A DNA stretch of 64,000 nt from Hymenobacter negativus (GCF_016056375.1 NZ_JAEDAE010000007.1:124001-188000); one strand, 5' to 3'; shown: positions 38,189 to 53,263, counted from the stretch's first letter. Notes: generated by a model not told the origin, from the sequence alone. Program-made: numbers and translations.

Positions 38189-38213
38189 ACGCTTGCTTTC
38201 CGGCAGACAAGAC

Positions 38214-38234
38214 GAGCGGCTGATTGAGCCGCTC
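38214..38234 (+). repeat. Stem-loop 2 in the rpoB-rpoC spacer
   Basis: GAGCGGCT (38214-38221) pairs with AGCCGCTC (38227-38234) with a 5-nt loop. It is followed by TGG rather than a U-tract, so it is not a classic terminator. Confidence 0.65.
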
Positions 38235-38386
38235 TGGTAAAAGAAGATGAGAAAACGCTTCGGTGAAAGAGAAGCGGGGGCTGTTCCGAGATATGGTCAG
38301 TGCAGCATCAAAACCCCAGCAAATCCTAATTGAAGGCCTTTTCATCGGGCTGTTCTGCCGGTTAGATTTTAAATTTTCGACCTTTT

Positions 38387-38435
38387 AAAAGTGCCTTTGC
38401 TCAACATACCTATCTGTTTCGCAAAGGCACTTTTT
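38387..38435 (+). terminator. Terminator-like stem-loop 3 (attenuator) upstream of rpoC
   Basis: AAAAGTGCCTTTGC (38387-38400) pairs perfectly over 14 bp with GCAAAGGCACTTTT (38421-38434), with a 20-nt loop and T residues at the end. It lies about 97 bp before rpoC. No TAnnTTTG promoter is visible between it and rpoC, so it must be read through or anti-terminated, unless an atypical promoter exists. Confidence 0.8.
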
Positions 38436-38531
38436 GAAGTGTCAAACTGTTTGAAATCCTTGCGCCCTTCTGGCGAACGGCGAAGACTCAAGCAGCTCAA
38501 AGCCAACAGCTACTAGCTTAACCCCAATCAA

Positions 38532-42884
<4,353 letters not shown>

Positions 42885-42904
42885 TCAGTCGTAGGTTTGT
42901 AAAG

Positions 42905-42938
42905 GAAAAGCCGACTGGGGTGACCCGGCCGGCTTTTT
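42905..42938 (+). terminator. Intrinsic terminator after rpoC
   Basis: AAAAGCCG-C-GGG pairs with CCC-G-CGGCTTTT with small mismatches and is followed by a T-rich run. It begins about 20 bp after the rpoC stop codon. Confidence 0.85.
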
Positions 42939-42961
42939 CTTTGTCCATACATTCCGCACCA

Positions 42962-43438
42962 ATGAAACTCCCGGTACTTTTCGGCTTATTGATTTTCCTA
43001 ACGGGCTGTTCTATGGATTCCAAGCATCCACCATTGCGAGAAGCAGCAAAATCAAAGTATGCGGTGGGGCAGGTATGGGCTTACAACACTCGCCCATCAG
43101 AGCCTGATGCCAAGTTGACGATTGTTAAAATCGAAGGCCAAGACAGCATTGGCCACATCATTCATGTTTATCTGGATAATGTAAAGGTTAAAACGTCATC
43201 GAATCCTGAGAAGTACAGCGAGACGATTTCGCACATGCCCTTTTCTGAAGCAGCTATCGATTCAAGTGTGACTAAGCAATTTGAAACAGTAAAAGAGCTT
43301 CCGGATTTTAAAGAAGGCTATGATGAATGGCGACAGAGCTTTGATGCTGGCCATGCTGGAGTATTCTCTATCACCGTTGGAAAAGCAGTAGAATACATGG
43401 AGACAACCATGCTGCAAGGGCACGATGCCAAGCAGTAG
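42962..43438 (+). CDS. Hypothetical lipoprotein
   Basis: A 158-residue protein using the ATG at 42962, which starts the lipoprotein signal MKLPVLFGLLIFLTGC (lipid Cys 16). The mature part has a strand-rich opening (KYAVGQVWAYNTRPSEPDAK, LTIVKIEGQ, IIHVYLDNVKVK) and a helical, acidic C-terminal half. I recognise no named family. It is more AT-rich and uses rarer codons than rpoC and rpsL on either side, which suggests a different history. It lies just past the rpoC terminator. Confidence 0.7.
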   Translation: MKLPVLFGLLIFLTGCSMDSKHPPLREAAKSKYAVGQVWAYNTRPSEPDAKLTIVKIEGQDSIGHIIHVYLDNVKVKTSSNPEKYSETISHMPFSEAAIDSSVTKQFETVKELPDFKEGYDEWRQSFDAGHAGVFSITVGKAVEYMETTMLQGHDAKQ

Positions 43439-43473
43439 CCACACGTAATTACAACCTCGTAAAGAACACTACT

Positions 43474-43797
43474 ATGCAACCAACCGACCAAAACCCGGAC
43501 CCCAACGCCATCAACATCGAGCTTTCCGAAGCCATGGCCGAGGGCGAATACGCCAACCTCGCCATGATTGCGCACAGCAACAGCGAGTTCGTGATTGACT
43601 TCATCCGCATGATGCCCGGTCTGCCCAAGGCGAAGGTGAAGGCGCGCATCGTCGTCACGCCCGAGCACGCCAAGCGCCTGCTGCAAGCCCTCACCGAGAA
43701 CATCGAGCGGTTTGAAGCCGCTTTCGGCACCATCAAGATGCAGGCTGAAGCCCCTAGCTACCCGATGAACTTCGGCGGCGCGGTAGGGGAGGCGTAA
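43474..43797 (+). CDS. DUF3467 domain protein
   Basis: A 107-residue protein of the DUF3467 family, frequent in Bacteroidota and of unknown function. Family blocks are IELSEAMAEGEYANLAMIAH, NSEFVIDFIRMMPG, KAKVKARIVVTPEHAKRLLQ and LTENIERFEAAFG. It has no signal peptide. It lies 35 bp after the lipoprotein gene and before a perfect terminator that separates it from the rpsL promoter. Confidence 0.88.
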   Translation: MQPTDQNPDPNAINIELSEAMAEGEYANLAMIAHSNSEFVIDFIRMMPGLPKAKVKARIVVTPEHAKRLLQALTENIERFEAAFGTIKMQAEAPSYPMNFGGAVGEA

Positions 43798-43821
43798 GCT
43801 AAACCAGATGCTTTAGCTGCG

Positions 43822-43859
43822 AAAGCGCCTCCATTTTCCAATGGAGGCGCTTTTGTTTT
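43822..43859 (+). terminator. Intrinsic terminator after the DUF3467 gene
   Basis: AAAGCGCCTCCATT (43822-43835) pairs perfectly with AATGGAGGCGCTTT (43840-43853) over a 4-nt loop and continues into a T-rich run. Confidence 0.95.
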
Positions 43860-43901
43860 TGGACAAAACCGAAGAAGCGAAAAATTAACATCCTCAGTCT
43901 G

Positions 43902-43933
43902 TTTGCTATTGCCACGGAATACTCTTACCTTTG
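43902..43933 (+). promoter_or_regulatory. Promoter of the str operon (rpsL-rpsG-fusA-rpsJ)
   Basis: TTTG at 43902-43905, 20 bp, then TACCTTTG at 43926-43933. It gives a leader of roughly 40 nt before the rpsL start codon. Confidence 0.85.
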
Positions 43934-43980
43934 CAAGCCAAATTTTAGGGGCAAACGGCTCCAAACCAACCATTCTCTAA

Positions 43981-44409
43981 ATGCCAACCATTAACCAACT
44001 CGTACGGAAAGGCCGTGAGGCTTTGACTACCAAGTCGAAGTCGCCCGCCCTTGATTCGTGCCCGCAGCGTCGGGGCGTGTGCACCCGTGTGTACACCACC
44101 ACGCCTAAGAAGCCGAACTCGGCTATGCGCAAAGTGGCCCGTGTGCGCCTTACCAACGGTAAGGAAGTAAACGCATACATCCCCGGTGAAGGCCACAACC
44201 TCCAGGAACACAGCATCGTGCTGATTCGTGGTGGCCGGGTAAAAGACCTGCCAGGCGTGCGTTACCACATCATCCGTGGCGCCCTGGACACCGCCGGTGT
44301 AAACGGCCGCACGCAGCGCCGTTCGAAGTACGGCGCCAAGCGTCCGAAGCCGGGCCAGCCCGCCGCAACGGGCAAAGGTGGCAAACCAGCACCCGGTAAA
44401 AAGAAATAA
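43981..44409 (+). CDS. rpsL: 30S ribosomal protein S12
   Basis: A 142-residue decoding-centre protein. The [17 protein letters not shown] block (about 39-55) carries the lysines linked to streptomycin response, unmutated, and [13 protein letters not shown] is intact. The usual length is about 124 residues; the extra C-terminal tail ([20 protein letters not shown]) is Pro/Gly/Lys-rich. Confidence 0.98.
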   Translation: MPTINQLVRKGREALTTKSKSPALDSCPQRRGVCTRVYTTTPKKPNSAMRKVARVRLTNGKEVNAYIPGEGHNLQEHSIVLIRGGRVKDLPGVRYHIIRGALDTAGVNGRTQRRSKYGAKRPKPGQPAATGKGGKPAPGKKK

Positions 44410-44425
44410 ATAGAATTAGTAGCAG

Positions 44426-44481
44426 GTAATAAGTATTGAGTAGCAGGCCAGTCCTGATGCTCGCTACTCAATACTTACTAC
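44426..44481 (+). repeat. Low-complexity stem-loop in the rpsL-rpsG spacer
   Basis: 44426-44444 pairs with 44463-44481 (18 of 19 positions; arm GTAATAAGTATTGAGTAGC) around an 18-nt loop. The right arm continues into repeated ATACTTACTACTA words up to the rpsG start codon. Confidence 0.8.
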
Positions 44482-44499
44482 TACATACTTACTACTACT

Positions 44500-44967
44500 A
44501 TGCGTAAGAGCAAACCGAAGAAGCGTATCCTGCTTCCCGACCCCAAATACAAGGAGACGCTGGTAACGCGTTTCGTGAACTACATGATGTACGACGGCAA
44601 GAAAAACCTGGCGTACACCATTTTCTACGATGCCTGCGACCTCGTGGAGCAGCGCACCAAGGAGAGCGGCCTCGAAATGTGGCGTAAAGCGTTGAACAAC
44701 GTGATGCCCACCGTGGAAGTGAAAAGCCGCCGCGTGGGTGGTGCCACTTTCCAGGTGCCGATTGAAGTGCGCGCCGACCGCCGCATTTCGGTGGGTGCCA
44801 AGTGGATGATTCAGTACGCCCGTCGTCGTGGTGAGAAAACCATGAAGGACAAGCTGGCCGGTGAAATCATCGCTGCTGCCAAAGGCGAAGGTGCTGCCGT
44901 TAAGAAAAAAGACGACACCCACCGCATGGCCGAGGCCAACAAGGCCTTCTCGCACTTCCGTTTCTAA
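44500..44967 (+). CDS. rpsG: 30S ribosomal protein S7
   Basis: A 155-residue primary binder of the 16S rRNA 3' domain. It starts [19 protein letters not shown] and contains [19 protein letters not shown] and [15 protein letters not shown]. In other bacteria S7 represses this operon by binding the rpsL-rpsG spacer; here that spacer contains a long stem-loop, which makes it a candidate site. Confidence 0.98.
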   Translation: MRKSKPKKRILLPDPKYKETLVTRFVNYMMYDGKKNLAYTIFYDACDLVEQRTKESGLEMWRKALNNVMPTVEVKSRRVGGATFQVPIEVRADRRISVGAKWMIQYARRRGEKTMKDKLAGEIIAAAKGEGAAVKKKDDTHRMAEANKAFSHFRF

Positions 44968-44983
44968 ACCAAGTGCGAATGAA

Positions 44984-45043
44984 CGAATGAGTGAATGAGT
45001 GATTTAACCCTTAACGGAACCTAATCACTGATTCACTCATTCG
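44984..45043 (+). repeat. Low-complexity stem-loop in the rpsG-fusA spacer
   Basis: 44984-45004 pairs with 45023-45043 (20 of 21 positions) around an 18-nt loop. The arm is made of GAATGAGT words (CGAATGAGTGAATGAGTG), and further CACTCATT words follow before the fusA start. Confidence 0.85.
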
Positions 45044-45071
45044 CTTATTCACAAACTCACTCATTGTAATA

Positions 45072-47210
<2,139 letters not shown>

Positions 47211-47213
<3 letters not shown>

Positions 47214-47266
47214 TTGACGGTTAGTGGTCAATTTTTATTAGCCACTAACCGCTAGTCATTCAATCA
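47211..47266 (+). repeat. Stem-loop in the fusA-rpsJ spacer
   Basis: CGGTTAGTGG (47218-47227) pairs with CCACTAACCG (47242-47251) around a 14-nt loop. An outer TGATTGA (47211-47217, starting with the fusA stop) pairs with TCAATCA (47260-47266) with an 8-nt bulge. Confidence 0.75.
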
Positions 47267-47308
47267 AAGCTTTTCAACAAGGGGGCAATCGGCCCCCAAC
47301 CCAACCCA

Positions 47309-47614
47309 ATGAACCAGAAAATTCGCATTAAGCTGAAAAGCTACGACCACAACCTCGTAGATAAATCGGCCGAGAAAATCGTGAAAGCTGTGAAGGCCAC
47401 CGGTGCCATCGTAAGCGGCCCGATTCCTTTGCCAACCCAAAAGGAGAAGTTCACTGTGCTGCGCTCGCCCCACGTGAACAAGAAGAGCCGGGAACAATTC
47501 CAGCTTTGCACTTACAAGCGCCTCGTGGACATCTTCTCGACCTCGTCGAAGACCGTTGATGCCCTCATGAAGCTGGAATTACCCAGCGGCGTTGATGTAG
47601 AAATCAAAGTCTGA
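47309..47614 (+). CDS. rpsJ: 30S ribosomal protein S10
   Basis: A 101-residue protein of the 30S head, also the NusG partner in transcription-translation coupling. Blocks: [40 protein letters not shown] and [20 protein letters not shown]. It ends the str operon and is followed by a strong terminator, so here it is cut off from the rest of the S10 operon. Confidence 0.98.
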   Translation: MNQKIRIKLKSYDHNLVDKSAEKIVKAVKATGAIVSGPIPLPTQKEKFTVLRSPHVNKKSREQFQLCTYKRLVDIFSTSSKTVDALMKLELPSGVDVEIKV

Positions 47615-47641
47615 GGCATCGATTTCAGTCTTAATTGAGTT

Positions 47642-47676
47642 AAAGCCCCACCGCATTTCGTTGCGGTGGGGCTTTT
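47642..47676 (+). terminator. Strong intrinsic terminator after rpsJ
   Basis: AAAGCCCCACCGCA (47642-47655) pairs with TGCGGTGGGGCTTT (47662-47675) over a 6-nt loop, followed by T-rich sequence. Confidence 0.95.
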
Positions 47677-47710
47677 TCTTTGGAACTTGCGGGGCCACTA
47701 TTGATTCTTC

Positions 47711-48979
47711 ATGCTTGCTGTCTTTTCTCTTGCGCGACTACACCGCTCTGCTTTCTTCTTCTGTGCCTGCATTATCATCAGCATTTTCTTAGTCAATTGG
47801 CTGAGGGTCGCGCTGGGTATTGCCATGGGAGGACTGGCCGTAACAGGCGTGGTGTTCGCCTTGGTACATAAGCGCATTGCTAACCGTGCGCTGTGGCCAG
47901 TCTTCGGTAGCATCGCAATGGTTTTCGTGTTGCATGTGCTGGCCGGATTTTACACGCAGGCCGGCAATATGGATGAGTATCGGTTTGACCTAGGGATGCA
48001 ACTGCCATTTCTGATTCTTCCGCTTTCGTTCTGGTTATTGCCGCCGCTGCCTAGCCGTTACCTGCGCTGGTTATGGGAGCTTTTTATCGCTATGACAGTG
48101 ATAGCCGCTTTGGGTGCCACTATCAATTATCTGTTGCATGCTCGGGAAATCAACGAATCCTACATGCATTCCAAAGTGATGCCGACCGAGCCGGACCACA
48201 TCCGCTTCAGTATCATCGTTACAATGGCCATTGCCGCTGCCGTTCTACTTCTGGCTCATCAGGCAATTCCACACTCATGGCGCAATTGGGTGAAGGGCGC
48301 CGTTGTAGTCCTGGCTTTATTTCTGCACCTGCTAGCCGTGCGAAGCGGAGAAATGACCTTTTATGCTTTGGGAGGCATGGCTGTGCTATGGTTGGCTTTT
48401 TCCCGAAAGCAATGGCAGAAGTCGCTGCTTCTATTGGTTACATTGATGTTGCTGCCTACGGTGAGCTACTTGGCCTTTCCTACCTTCCGCAATAGGGTGT
48501 ACAATACCCAAGAAGATGTGAGCAAGGTGCAGGAGAGTTCTGAAGGGAAAAATTTTTCTATATCCGCCCGCGTCTATTCATACCAAGCGGCTTTGGCTGT
48601 ATGGCGTGACAACAAGCTGATAGGAGTGGGGAAGCCAAACCTTGAAGGTGAAATGGCTAGGCGTTATGCAAAGCTGCACCCGCAGCTCACGCCAGAATTT
48701 TATATCCTGCCTCACAATCAATATCTCTACAATCTGGCGGCGTACGGCGTTATCGGCTTGCTCGTGTTCTGCCTCAGCCTGTTTTATCCCGCGTGGTGGG
48801 CACGCCACAGGCATGCCCCGTTGCTGCTGGCACAATACGTCAGCATCGCATTGTCATTCCTGGTCGAATACACGCTAGAAACGCAGATTGGATTAGCATT
48901 CGTTGTCTTCTTCCTGCTTCTAGCCCTACAGGGACTAATGCCGTGCGAAGAAAGTGACCCTGCCTGGCGGCCAGCTTAA
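47711..48979 (+). CDS. O-antigen ligase-like / Wzy-type multi-pass membrane protein
   Basis: A 422-residue inner-membrane protein with about ten hydrophobic segments (for example AFFFCACIIISIFLVNWL, FLILPLSFWLLPPL, LFIAMTVIAALGATINYLL, KSLLLLVTLMLLPTVSYLAF). A long periplasmic loop (about 260-335) holds SARVYSYQAALAVWRDNKLI, GVGKPNLEGE and ILPHNQYLYNLAAYGVIGLL; the HNxYL block is typical of the WaaL/Wzy O-antigen ligase superfamily. It would join or polymerise surface glycan. It is more AT-rich than its neighbours and splits rpsJ from rplC. Confidence 0.85.
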   Translation: MLAVFSLARLHRSAFFFCACIIISIFLVNWLRVALGIAMGGLAVTGVVFALVHKRIANRALWPVFGSIAMVFVLHVLAGFYTQAGNMDEYRFDLGMQLPFLILPLSFWLLPPLPSRYLRWLWELFIAMTVIAALGATINYLLHAREINESYMHSKVMPTEPDHIRFSIIVTMAIAAAVLLLAHQAIPHSWRNWVKGAVVVLALFLHLLAVRSGEMTFYALGGMAVLWLAFSRKQWQKSLLLLVTLMLLPTVSYLAFPTFRNRVYNTQEDVSKVQESSEGKNFSISARVYSYQAALAVWRDNKLIGVGKPNLEGEMARRYAKLHPQLTPEFYILPHNQYLYNLAAYGVIGLLVFCLSLFYPAWWARHRHAPLLLAQYVSIALSFLVEYTLETQIGLAFVVFFLLLALQGLMPCEESDPAWRPA

Positions 48980-48995
48980 ATAGGGCGTCATAACG

Positions 48996-49038
48996 GCTCC
49001 TTTAAGGAGCTAACAGCCTCATTGAGAAAATATTTCTC
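48996..49038 (+). repeat. Two small palindromes between the ligase gene and the rplC promoter
   Basis: GCTCCT/AGGAGC (48996-49001 with 49005-49010) and GAGAAA/TTTCTC (49024-49029 with 49033-49038), each with a 3-nt loop. Either could contribute to terminating the ligase transcript; neither is strong. Confidence 0.35.
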
Positions 49039-49045
49039 GGCTACA

Positions 49046-49077
49046 TTGTGATAGCCCGGCCTTTTTCTCTATCTTTG
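49046..49077 (+). promoter_or_regulatory. Promoter of the S10/spc ribosomal operon (rplC onwards)
   Basis: TTG at 49046-49048 (within ATTGTG), 21 bp, then TATCTTTG at 49070-49077. The leader to the rplC start codon is about 55 nt. Confidence 0.82.
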
Positions 49078-49139
49078 CACTCCCTTAGCGAAAACGGCAC
49101 TCGGCCGTTTTCTTTTTGTGTCATTTAATCATTAACAGA

Positions 49140-49760
49140 ATGCCTGGCATTATCGGTAAGAAAATCGGTATGACAAGCCTCTTCACTCCGGACGGGAAAA
49201 ACATTCCCTGCACGCTCATCGAAGCGGGTCCGTGCGTAGTGACGCAGGTTAAGACTATCGCGAATGACGGTTACACCGCCATTCAAGTGGGTTACGGTGA
49301 GAAAAAAGAGAAGAACACCACCAAAGCACTGGTTGGTCACTTCAAAAAAGCCGGTACCACGCCTAAGAAAAAGCTGGTTGAATTCCGCCTCGACGCTGAA
49401 TCGACCTACGCCGCCGGCGCTACCATCGACGCTACTCTGTTCGAAGAGGGCGAATTCGTTGACGTAGTAGGCACCTCGAAAGGTAAGGGTTTCCAGGGTG
49501 TTGTAAAGCGTTACAACTTCCAGGGTGTTGGTGGCCAGACTCATGGCCAGCACAACCGTCTGCGTCACCCCGGTTCTATCGGTGCGTGCTCGTGGCCTTC
49601 GCGCGTATTCAAAGGGATGCGCATGGGTGGCCGCATGGGTAACGACCGCGTGAAAGTGCAGAACCTGAAGGTGATGCGCGTAGTAGGCGACAAGAACCTC
49701 ATTCTGGTGAGCGGCTCGATTCCCGGCGCGAAGAACTCTTACGTGGTAATCGAGAAATAG
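49140..49760 (+). CDS. rplC: 50S ribosomal protein L3
   Basis: A 206-residue protein near the peptidyl-transferase centre, starting [15 protein letters not shown] at the ATG at 49140. The central extension [20 protein letters not shown] with [20 protein letters not shown] is typical; its glutamine is methylated in some bacteria. First gene after the operon restart, in place of rpsJ. Confidence 0.98.
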   Translation: MPGIIGKKIGMTSLFTPDGKNIPCTLIEAGPCVVTQVKTIANDGYTAIQVGYGEKKEKNTTKALVGHFKKAGTTPKKKLVEFRLDAESTYAAGATIDATLFEEGEFVDVVGTSKGKGFQGVVKRYNFQGVGGQTHGQHNRLRHPGSIGACSWPSRVFKGMRMGGRMGNDRVKVQNLKVMRVVGDKNLILVSGSIPGAKNSYVVIEK

Positions 49761-49769
49761 ACTAGTACG

Positions 49770-50408
49770 ATGGAACTCGCAGTATATAACCTCAAAGGCG
49801 AAGACACCGGCCGCAAAGTGACCCTGTCTGACGCCATCTTCGGCCTCGAAGTAAACGAGCATGTGATGTACCTGGACGTGAAGCAGTACTTGGCCAACCA
49901 GCGCCAGGGTACGCACAAGTCCAAGCAGCGCAACGAGGTGCACGGCACCACGAAGAAGCTCAAGAAACAAAAAGGTACGGGCGGTGCCCGCGCCGGCAGC
50001 ATGAAGTCGGGTGTGTTCGTTGGTGGTGGCCGCATGTTCGGTCCGCAGCCCCGCGACTACGGCTTCAAGCTGAACAAGAAGACCAAGCGTGCAGCTCGTC
50101 TGTCGGCTCTGTCGAGCCTGGCAAAGGATGGCAAAATCTCCGTTGTGGAGAACATTGCCCTCTCGGCTCCCCGCACCAAGGACTTCGTTGCCATCCTGGA
50201 CGGCCTCAAGCTGAACAACGGCAAAAAGACCATGCTGCTTACCGGTGAGGCTAACAAGAATGTTCTCCTCAGCGCCCGCAACCTGCAGAAAGTGAAAGTG
50301 GCTACCCCGGTAGGCATCAACACCCACGACCTGCTGAACACGGACACGCTCCTGATTGCGGAAGACGGCTTGAAATCGTTGGTTGAACTTTATAGCACCG
50401 CCGAATAA
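49770..50408 (+). CDS. rplD: 50S ribosomal protein L4
   Basis: A 212-residue protein with the long loop lining the exit tunnel (KQRNEVHGTTKKLKKQKGTG, ARAGSMKSGVFVGGGRMFGP). In enterobacteria L4 also represses the S10 operon; because rpsJ is not in this transcript, such control would act on a different leader here. Its stop overlaps the rplW start (TAATG). Confidence 0.98.
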   Translation: MELAVYNLKGEDTGRKVTLSDAIFGLEVNEHVMYLDVKQYLANQRQGTHKSKQRNEVHGTTKKLKKQKGTGGARAGSMKSGVFVGGGRMFGPQPRDYGFKLNKKTKRAARLSALSSLAKDGKISVVENIALSAPRTKDFVAILDGLKLNNGKKTMLLTGEANKNVLLSARNLQKVKVATPVGINTHDLLNTDTLLIAEDGLKSLVELYSTAE

Positions 50409-50695
50409 TGAGCACGCTGAAACGCCCCATCGTGACCGAAAAGGCCACCGGCCTGAACGAAAAAGGCCGCTACACTTTTGAAGTGGAGCGCACCGCCAAC
50501 AAAGTGCAAATCAAGAAGGACATCGAAGCGCTGTACGGCGTAACTGTGACCGACATCAACACGATGCGCACCATCGGCAAAATGAAAACCAAAGGCACAA
50601 AAGGCGGTCAGGTGACCGGCCGTCGGGCCCACGGTAAGAAAGCCGTTGTGACCGTGAAAGAAGGCGACGTTATCGACTTCTACGGCAACCTGTAG
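50408..50695 (+). CDS. rplW: 50S ribosomal protein L23
   Basis: A 95-residue protein at the tunnel exit where trigger factor and SRP dock. Blocks: LKRPIVTEKATGLNEKGRYT and VQIKKDIEALYGVTVTDINT. The start codon shares one base with the rplD stop codon, implying coupled translation. Confidence 0.97.
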   Translation: MSTLKRPIVTEKATGLNEKGRYTFEVERTANKVQIKKDIEALYGVTVTDINTMRTIGKMKTKGTKGGQVTGRRAHGKKAVVTVKEGDVIDFYGNL

Positions 50696-50737
50696 GCCTC
50701 TTCAATTTTTCCGCCGCAAAAGCACAACTAGCTAGTA

Positions 50738-51565
50738 ATGGCACTCAAAAAACTCAGACCAACAACCCCAGGGCAGCGCTTCCGCGTTGCGCCGGCGTTC
50801 GACGAGATTACGACGTCGACCCCGGAGAAGTCGCTCTTGACTTCCCTCAACAAAACGGGTGGCCGGAACTCCTCCGGTAAGATGTCCAACCGCTACATCG
50901 GCGGTGGCCACAAAACCCAGTACCGCATCGTGGACTTCAAGCGCGATAAAGCCGGTGTTCCGGCTGTTGTGAAGTCCATCGAGTACGACCCCAACCGCAC
51001 TGCGCGCATCGCCCTGCTCAACTATGCTGACGGCGAGAAGCGTTACATCATCGCTCCGGCCGGCATCACGGTAGGCGCGAAGATTGTGTCGGGCCCGGGC
51101 GTAGCTCCCGAAGTAGGCAACACCCTGCCCCTGCGCGAGATTCCCCTCGGTACCATCCTCCACAACATCGAGCTGCAGCCTGGCCAAGGCGCCGCAATGG
51201 CTCGTTCGGCTGGCACCTACGCTCAAATCGTAGCCCGCGAAGACCGTTACGCCACGCTGAAATTGCCTTCGGGCGAGATGCGCATGGTGCTCGTGACCTG
51301 CATGGCCACGGTCGGCACGGTTTCGAACGGCGACCACATGAACACCGTGATGGGCAAAGCCGGCCGCAACCGCTGGGCTGGTCGTCGTCCGCGCGTTCGT
51401 GGTGTGGTGATGAACCCCGTTGACCACCCCATGGGTGGTGGCGAAGGCAAGTCGTCGGGTGGTCACCCGCGCAGCCGTAACGGTATTCTGGCTAAAGGTC
51501 AGAAGACCCGCAACAAGAACAAGTATTCGGAGAACCTCATTGTGAGCCGCAAAGGCAAGAAGTAA
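50738..51565 (+). CDS. rplB: 50S ribosomal protein L2
   Basis: A 275-residue protein needed for subunit association and peptidyl transfer. The C-terminal signature [20 protein letters not shown] (about residues 226-245, with the conserved His) is intact; [20 protein letters not shown] and [17 protein letters not shown] are also typical. Confidence 0.99.
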   Translation: MALKKLRPTTPGQRFRVAPAFDEITTSTPEKSLLTSLNKTGGRNSSGKMSNRYIGGGHKTQYRIVDFKRDKAGVPAVVKSIEYDPNRTARIALLNYADGEKRYIIAPAGITVGAKIVSGPGVAPEVGNTLPLREIPLGTILHNIELQPGQGAAMARSAGTYAQIVAREDRYATLKLPSGEMRMVLVTCMATVGTVSNGDHMNTVMGKAGRNRWAGRRPRVRGVVMNPVDHPMGGGEGKSSGGHPRSRNGILAKGQKTRNKNKYSENLIVSRKGKK

Positions 51566-51568
51566 TAG

Positions 51569-51847
51569 ATGGCACGTTCACTAAAAAAAGGGCCGTACAT
51601 TGACTTCCGGCTGGAAAAGAAAGTCACGGCCCTCGACACGGCCGGTAAGAAATCGGTGGTGAAGACCTGGTCGCGCCGCTCGATGATTTCTCCGGATTTC
51701 GTGGGCCACACGTTCGCTGTTCACAACGGCAATAAGTTCATCCCGGTGTATGTGACCGAGAACATGGTAGGGCACAAGCTGGGCGAATTCGCCCCGACGC
51801 GCAACTTCCGTGGTCACATCGCCAAAAAAGATAAAGGCAAGCGCTAA
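51569..51847 (+). CDS. rpsS: 30S ribosomal protein S19
   Basis: A 92-residue 30S-head protein. It begins [19 protein letters not shown] and ends with [40 protein letters not shown] is the family core. Only 3 bp from rplB. Confidence 0.98.
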   Translation: MARSLKKGPYIDFRLEKKVTALDTAGKKSVVKTWSRRSMISPDFVGHTFAVHNGNKFIPVYVTENMVGHKLGEFAPTRNFRGHIAKKDKGKR

Positions 51848-51848
51848 G

Positions 51849-52265
51849 ATGGAAGCAGTAGCAAAACTCCGCAATGTGCCGACCTCGCCTCGCAAGATGC
51901 GTTTGGTGGCCGACCTAGTGCGCGGCAAGAAAGTGACGCAGGCCCTCGGCCTGTTGCGTTTCGAAGCCAACATCGGCGCCGAGAAGATTGAGAAACTGCT
52001 CCTGTCGGCCTTGGCCAACTGGCAGCAGCACAACGAAGACGAGCGCATCGAAGACGCCAACCTCTACATCAGCGAGATTTTCGTGGATGAAGGCCGTCAG
52101 TTGAAGCGCCTGCGCCCCGCCCCCCAGGGCCGTGGCCACCGCATTCGTAAGCGCAGCAACCACGTGACGCTGAAAATCGACACGAAGGTTGAGAAGGCCG
52201 GCTCGAAAGCCGCCCAGGCGCAAGCCGCTAAAACCGCTTCCACCGACAACGAAGCCAACGCCTAA
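51849..52265 (+). CDS. rplV: 50S ribosomal protein L22
   Basis: A 138-residue protein whose beta-hairpin lines the exit tunnel ([20 protein letters not shown]). The ATG at 51849 is chosen, two bases after the rpsS stop, over an in-frame start inside rpsS. The C-terminal 25 or so residues ([20 protein letters not shown]) are an Ala/Lys/Thr-rich extension beyond the usual length of about 110. Confidence 0.97.
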   Translation: MEAVAKLRNVPTSPRKMRLVADLVRGKKVTQALGLLRFEANIGAEKIEKLLLSALANWQQHNEDERIEDANLYISEIFVDEGRQLKRLRPAPQGRGHRIRKRSNHVTLKIDTKVEKAGSKAAQAQAAKTASTDNEANA

Positions 52266-52271
52266 CCACAC

Positions 52272-53156
52272 ATGGGACAAAAAGTAAATCCAACCGGCTT
52301 CCGCCTCGGCGTGATTAAGGGCTGGGACTCCAACTGGTACGGCGGCAAGGACTTCGCCGAGAAACTAGTGGAGGACGAGAAAATCCGCAAATACATCAAC
52401 GCGCGCATTCAGAAAGGCGGCATCAGCCGCATTGTGATTGAGCGCACTCTGAAGCGCATCACCATCACCATCAACACGGCTCGTCCGGGTGTGGTGATTG
52501 GCAAAGGCGGCCAGGAAGTTGACAAGATTAAGGACGAGCTGAAGCAAATCACCAGCAAAGACGTTCAAATCAACATCTTCGAAATCAAACGTCCGGAGTT
52601 GGACGCCAAACTGGTAGGCGAGAGCATCGCCCAGCAGTTGGCCGCTCGTATCTCCTTCCGTCGCGCCATGAAGATGTCGATTCAGGCTGCTATGCGTGTT
52701 GGTGCCGAAGGCATCAAGATTCAGTGCGGTGGCCGTCTTGGCGGTGCTGAAATTGCCCGTTCGGAGCAGTACAAAGAAGGTCGGACGCCGCTGCACACGC
52801 TGCGCGCCGATATCGACTACGCTCTGTCGGAAGCTCAGACCGTGTATGGCAAAATCGGCATCAAGGTGTGGGTAATGCGCGGCGAAGTGTTCGGCAAGCC
52901 CGACCTCTCGCCGAACCAGCAGCTCACCAACCCGGGCGGTGGCGAAGGTGGCGGTGGTCGTCGTGACGACCGCGGCCCCCGCGGCGAGCGTCGCGAAGGC
53001 GACCGTGGCCCCCGTCGTGACGGTGGTGCCGGTGGCCGTGGCGGCAACGACCGTGGCCCCCGTGGCGGTGCTGGCGACAACGCCGGTCCCCGTCGTAACG
53101 GCCCTGCCCAAGGCGGTGGTGCTACCGGCGGTGCCGCTCGCGGCCCGCGTCGCTAG
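52272..53156 (+). CDS. rpsC: 30S ribosomal protein S3 with long Gly/Arg-rich tail
   Basis: A 294-residue protein; ordinary S3 is about 210-240 residues. The KH domain ([20 protein letters not shown], about 76-95) and the C-terminal domain ([20 protein letters not shown], about 138-157) are normal, as is the end of the conserved core ([10 protein letters not shown]). From about residue 221 a tail of roughly 74 residues follows. It is almost only Gly, Arg, Asp, Pro and Ala, with a DRGPR word repeated three times. The tail probably reaches from the mRNA entry side and may bind RNA. Confidence 0.97.
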   Translation: MGQKVNPTGFRLGVIKGWDSNWYGGKDFAEKLVEDEKIRKYINARIQKGGISRIVIERTLKRITITINTARPGVVIGKGGQEVDKIKDELKQITSKDVQINIFEIKRPELDAKLVGESIAQQLAARISFRRAMKMSIQAAMRVGAEGIKIQCGGRLGGAEIARSEQYKEGRTPLHTLRADIDYALSEAQTVYGKIGIKVWVMRGEVFGKPDLSPNQQLTNPGGGEGGGGRRDDRGPRGERREGDRGPRRDGGAGGRGGNDRGPRGGAGDNAGPRRNGPAQGGGATGGAARGPRR

Positions 53157-53170
53157 AACAAAATCGAGTC

Positions 53171-53210
53171 ATTTCGCTTCGTTTGCCGCTTTGGGTGAAC
53201 GAAGCGAAAT
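53171..53210 (+). repeat. Perfect stem-loop in the rpsC-rplP spacer
   Basis: ATTTCGCTTCGTT (53171-53183) pairs with AACGAAGCGAAAT (53198-53210) over 13 bp with a 14-nt loop, 14 bp after the rpsC stop. No U-tract follows directly. This 107-bp gap is long for the operon. Confidence 0.85.
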
Positions 53211-53263
53211 GTTCGGCTGTTCGCCCCTCTCTTTTAAGAACACTCTTTTTACAATAAATTAAA

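Noticed and set aside
52930..53156. Repeats in the rpsC tail as a CRISPR or satellite array
   Set aside because: The repeats are in frame, encode the DRGPR words and lack regular spacers; they are part of the S3 coding sequence.
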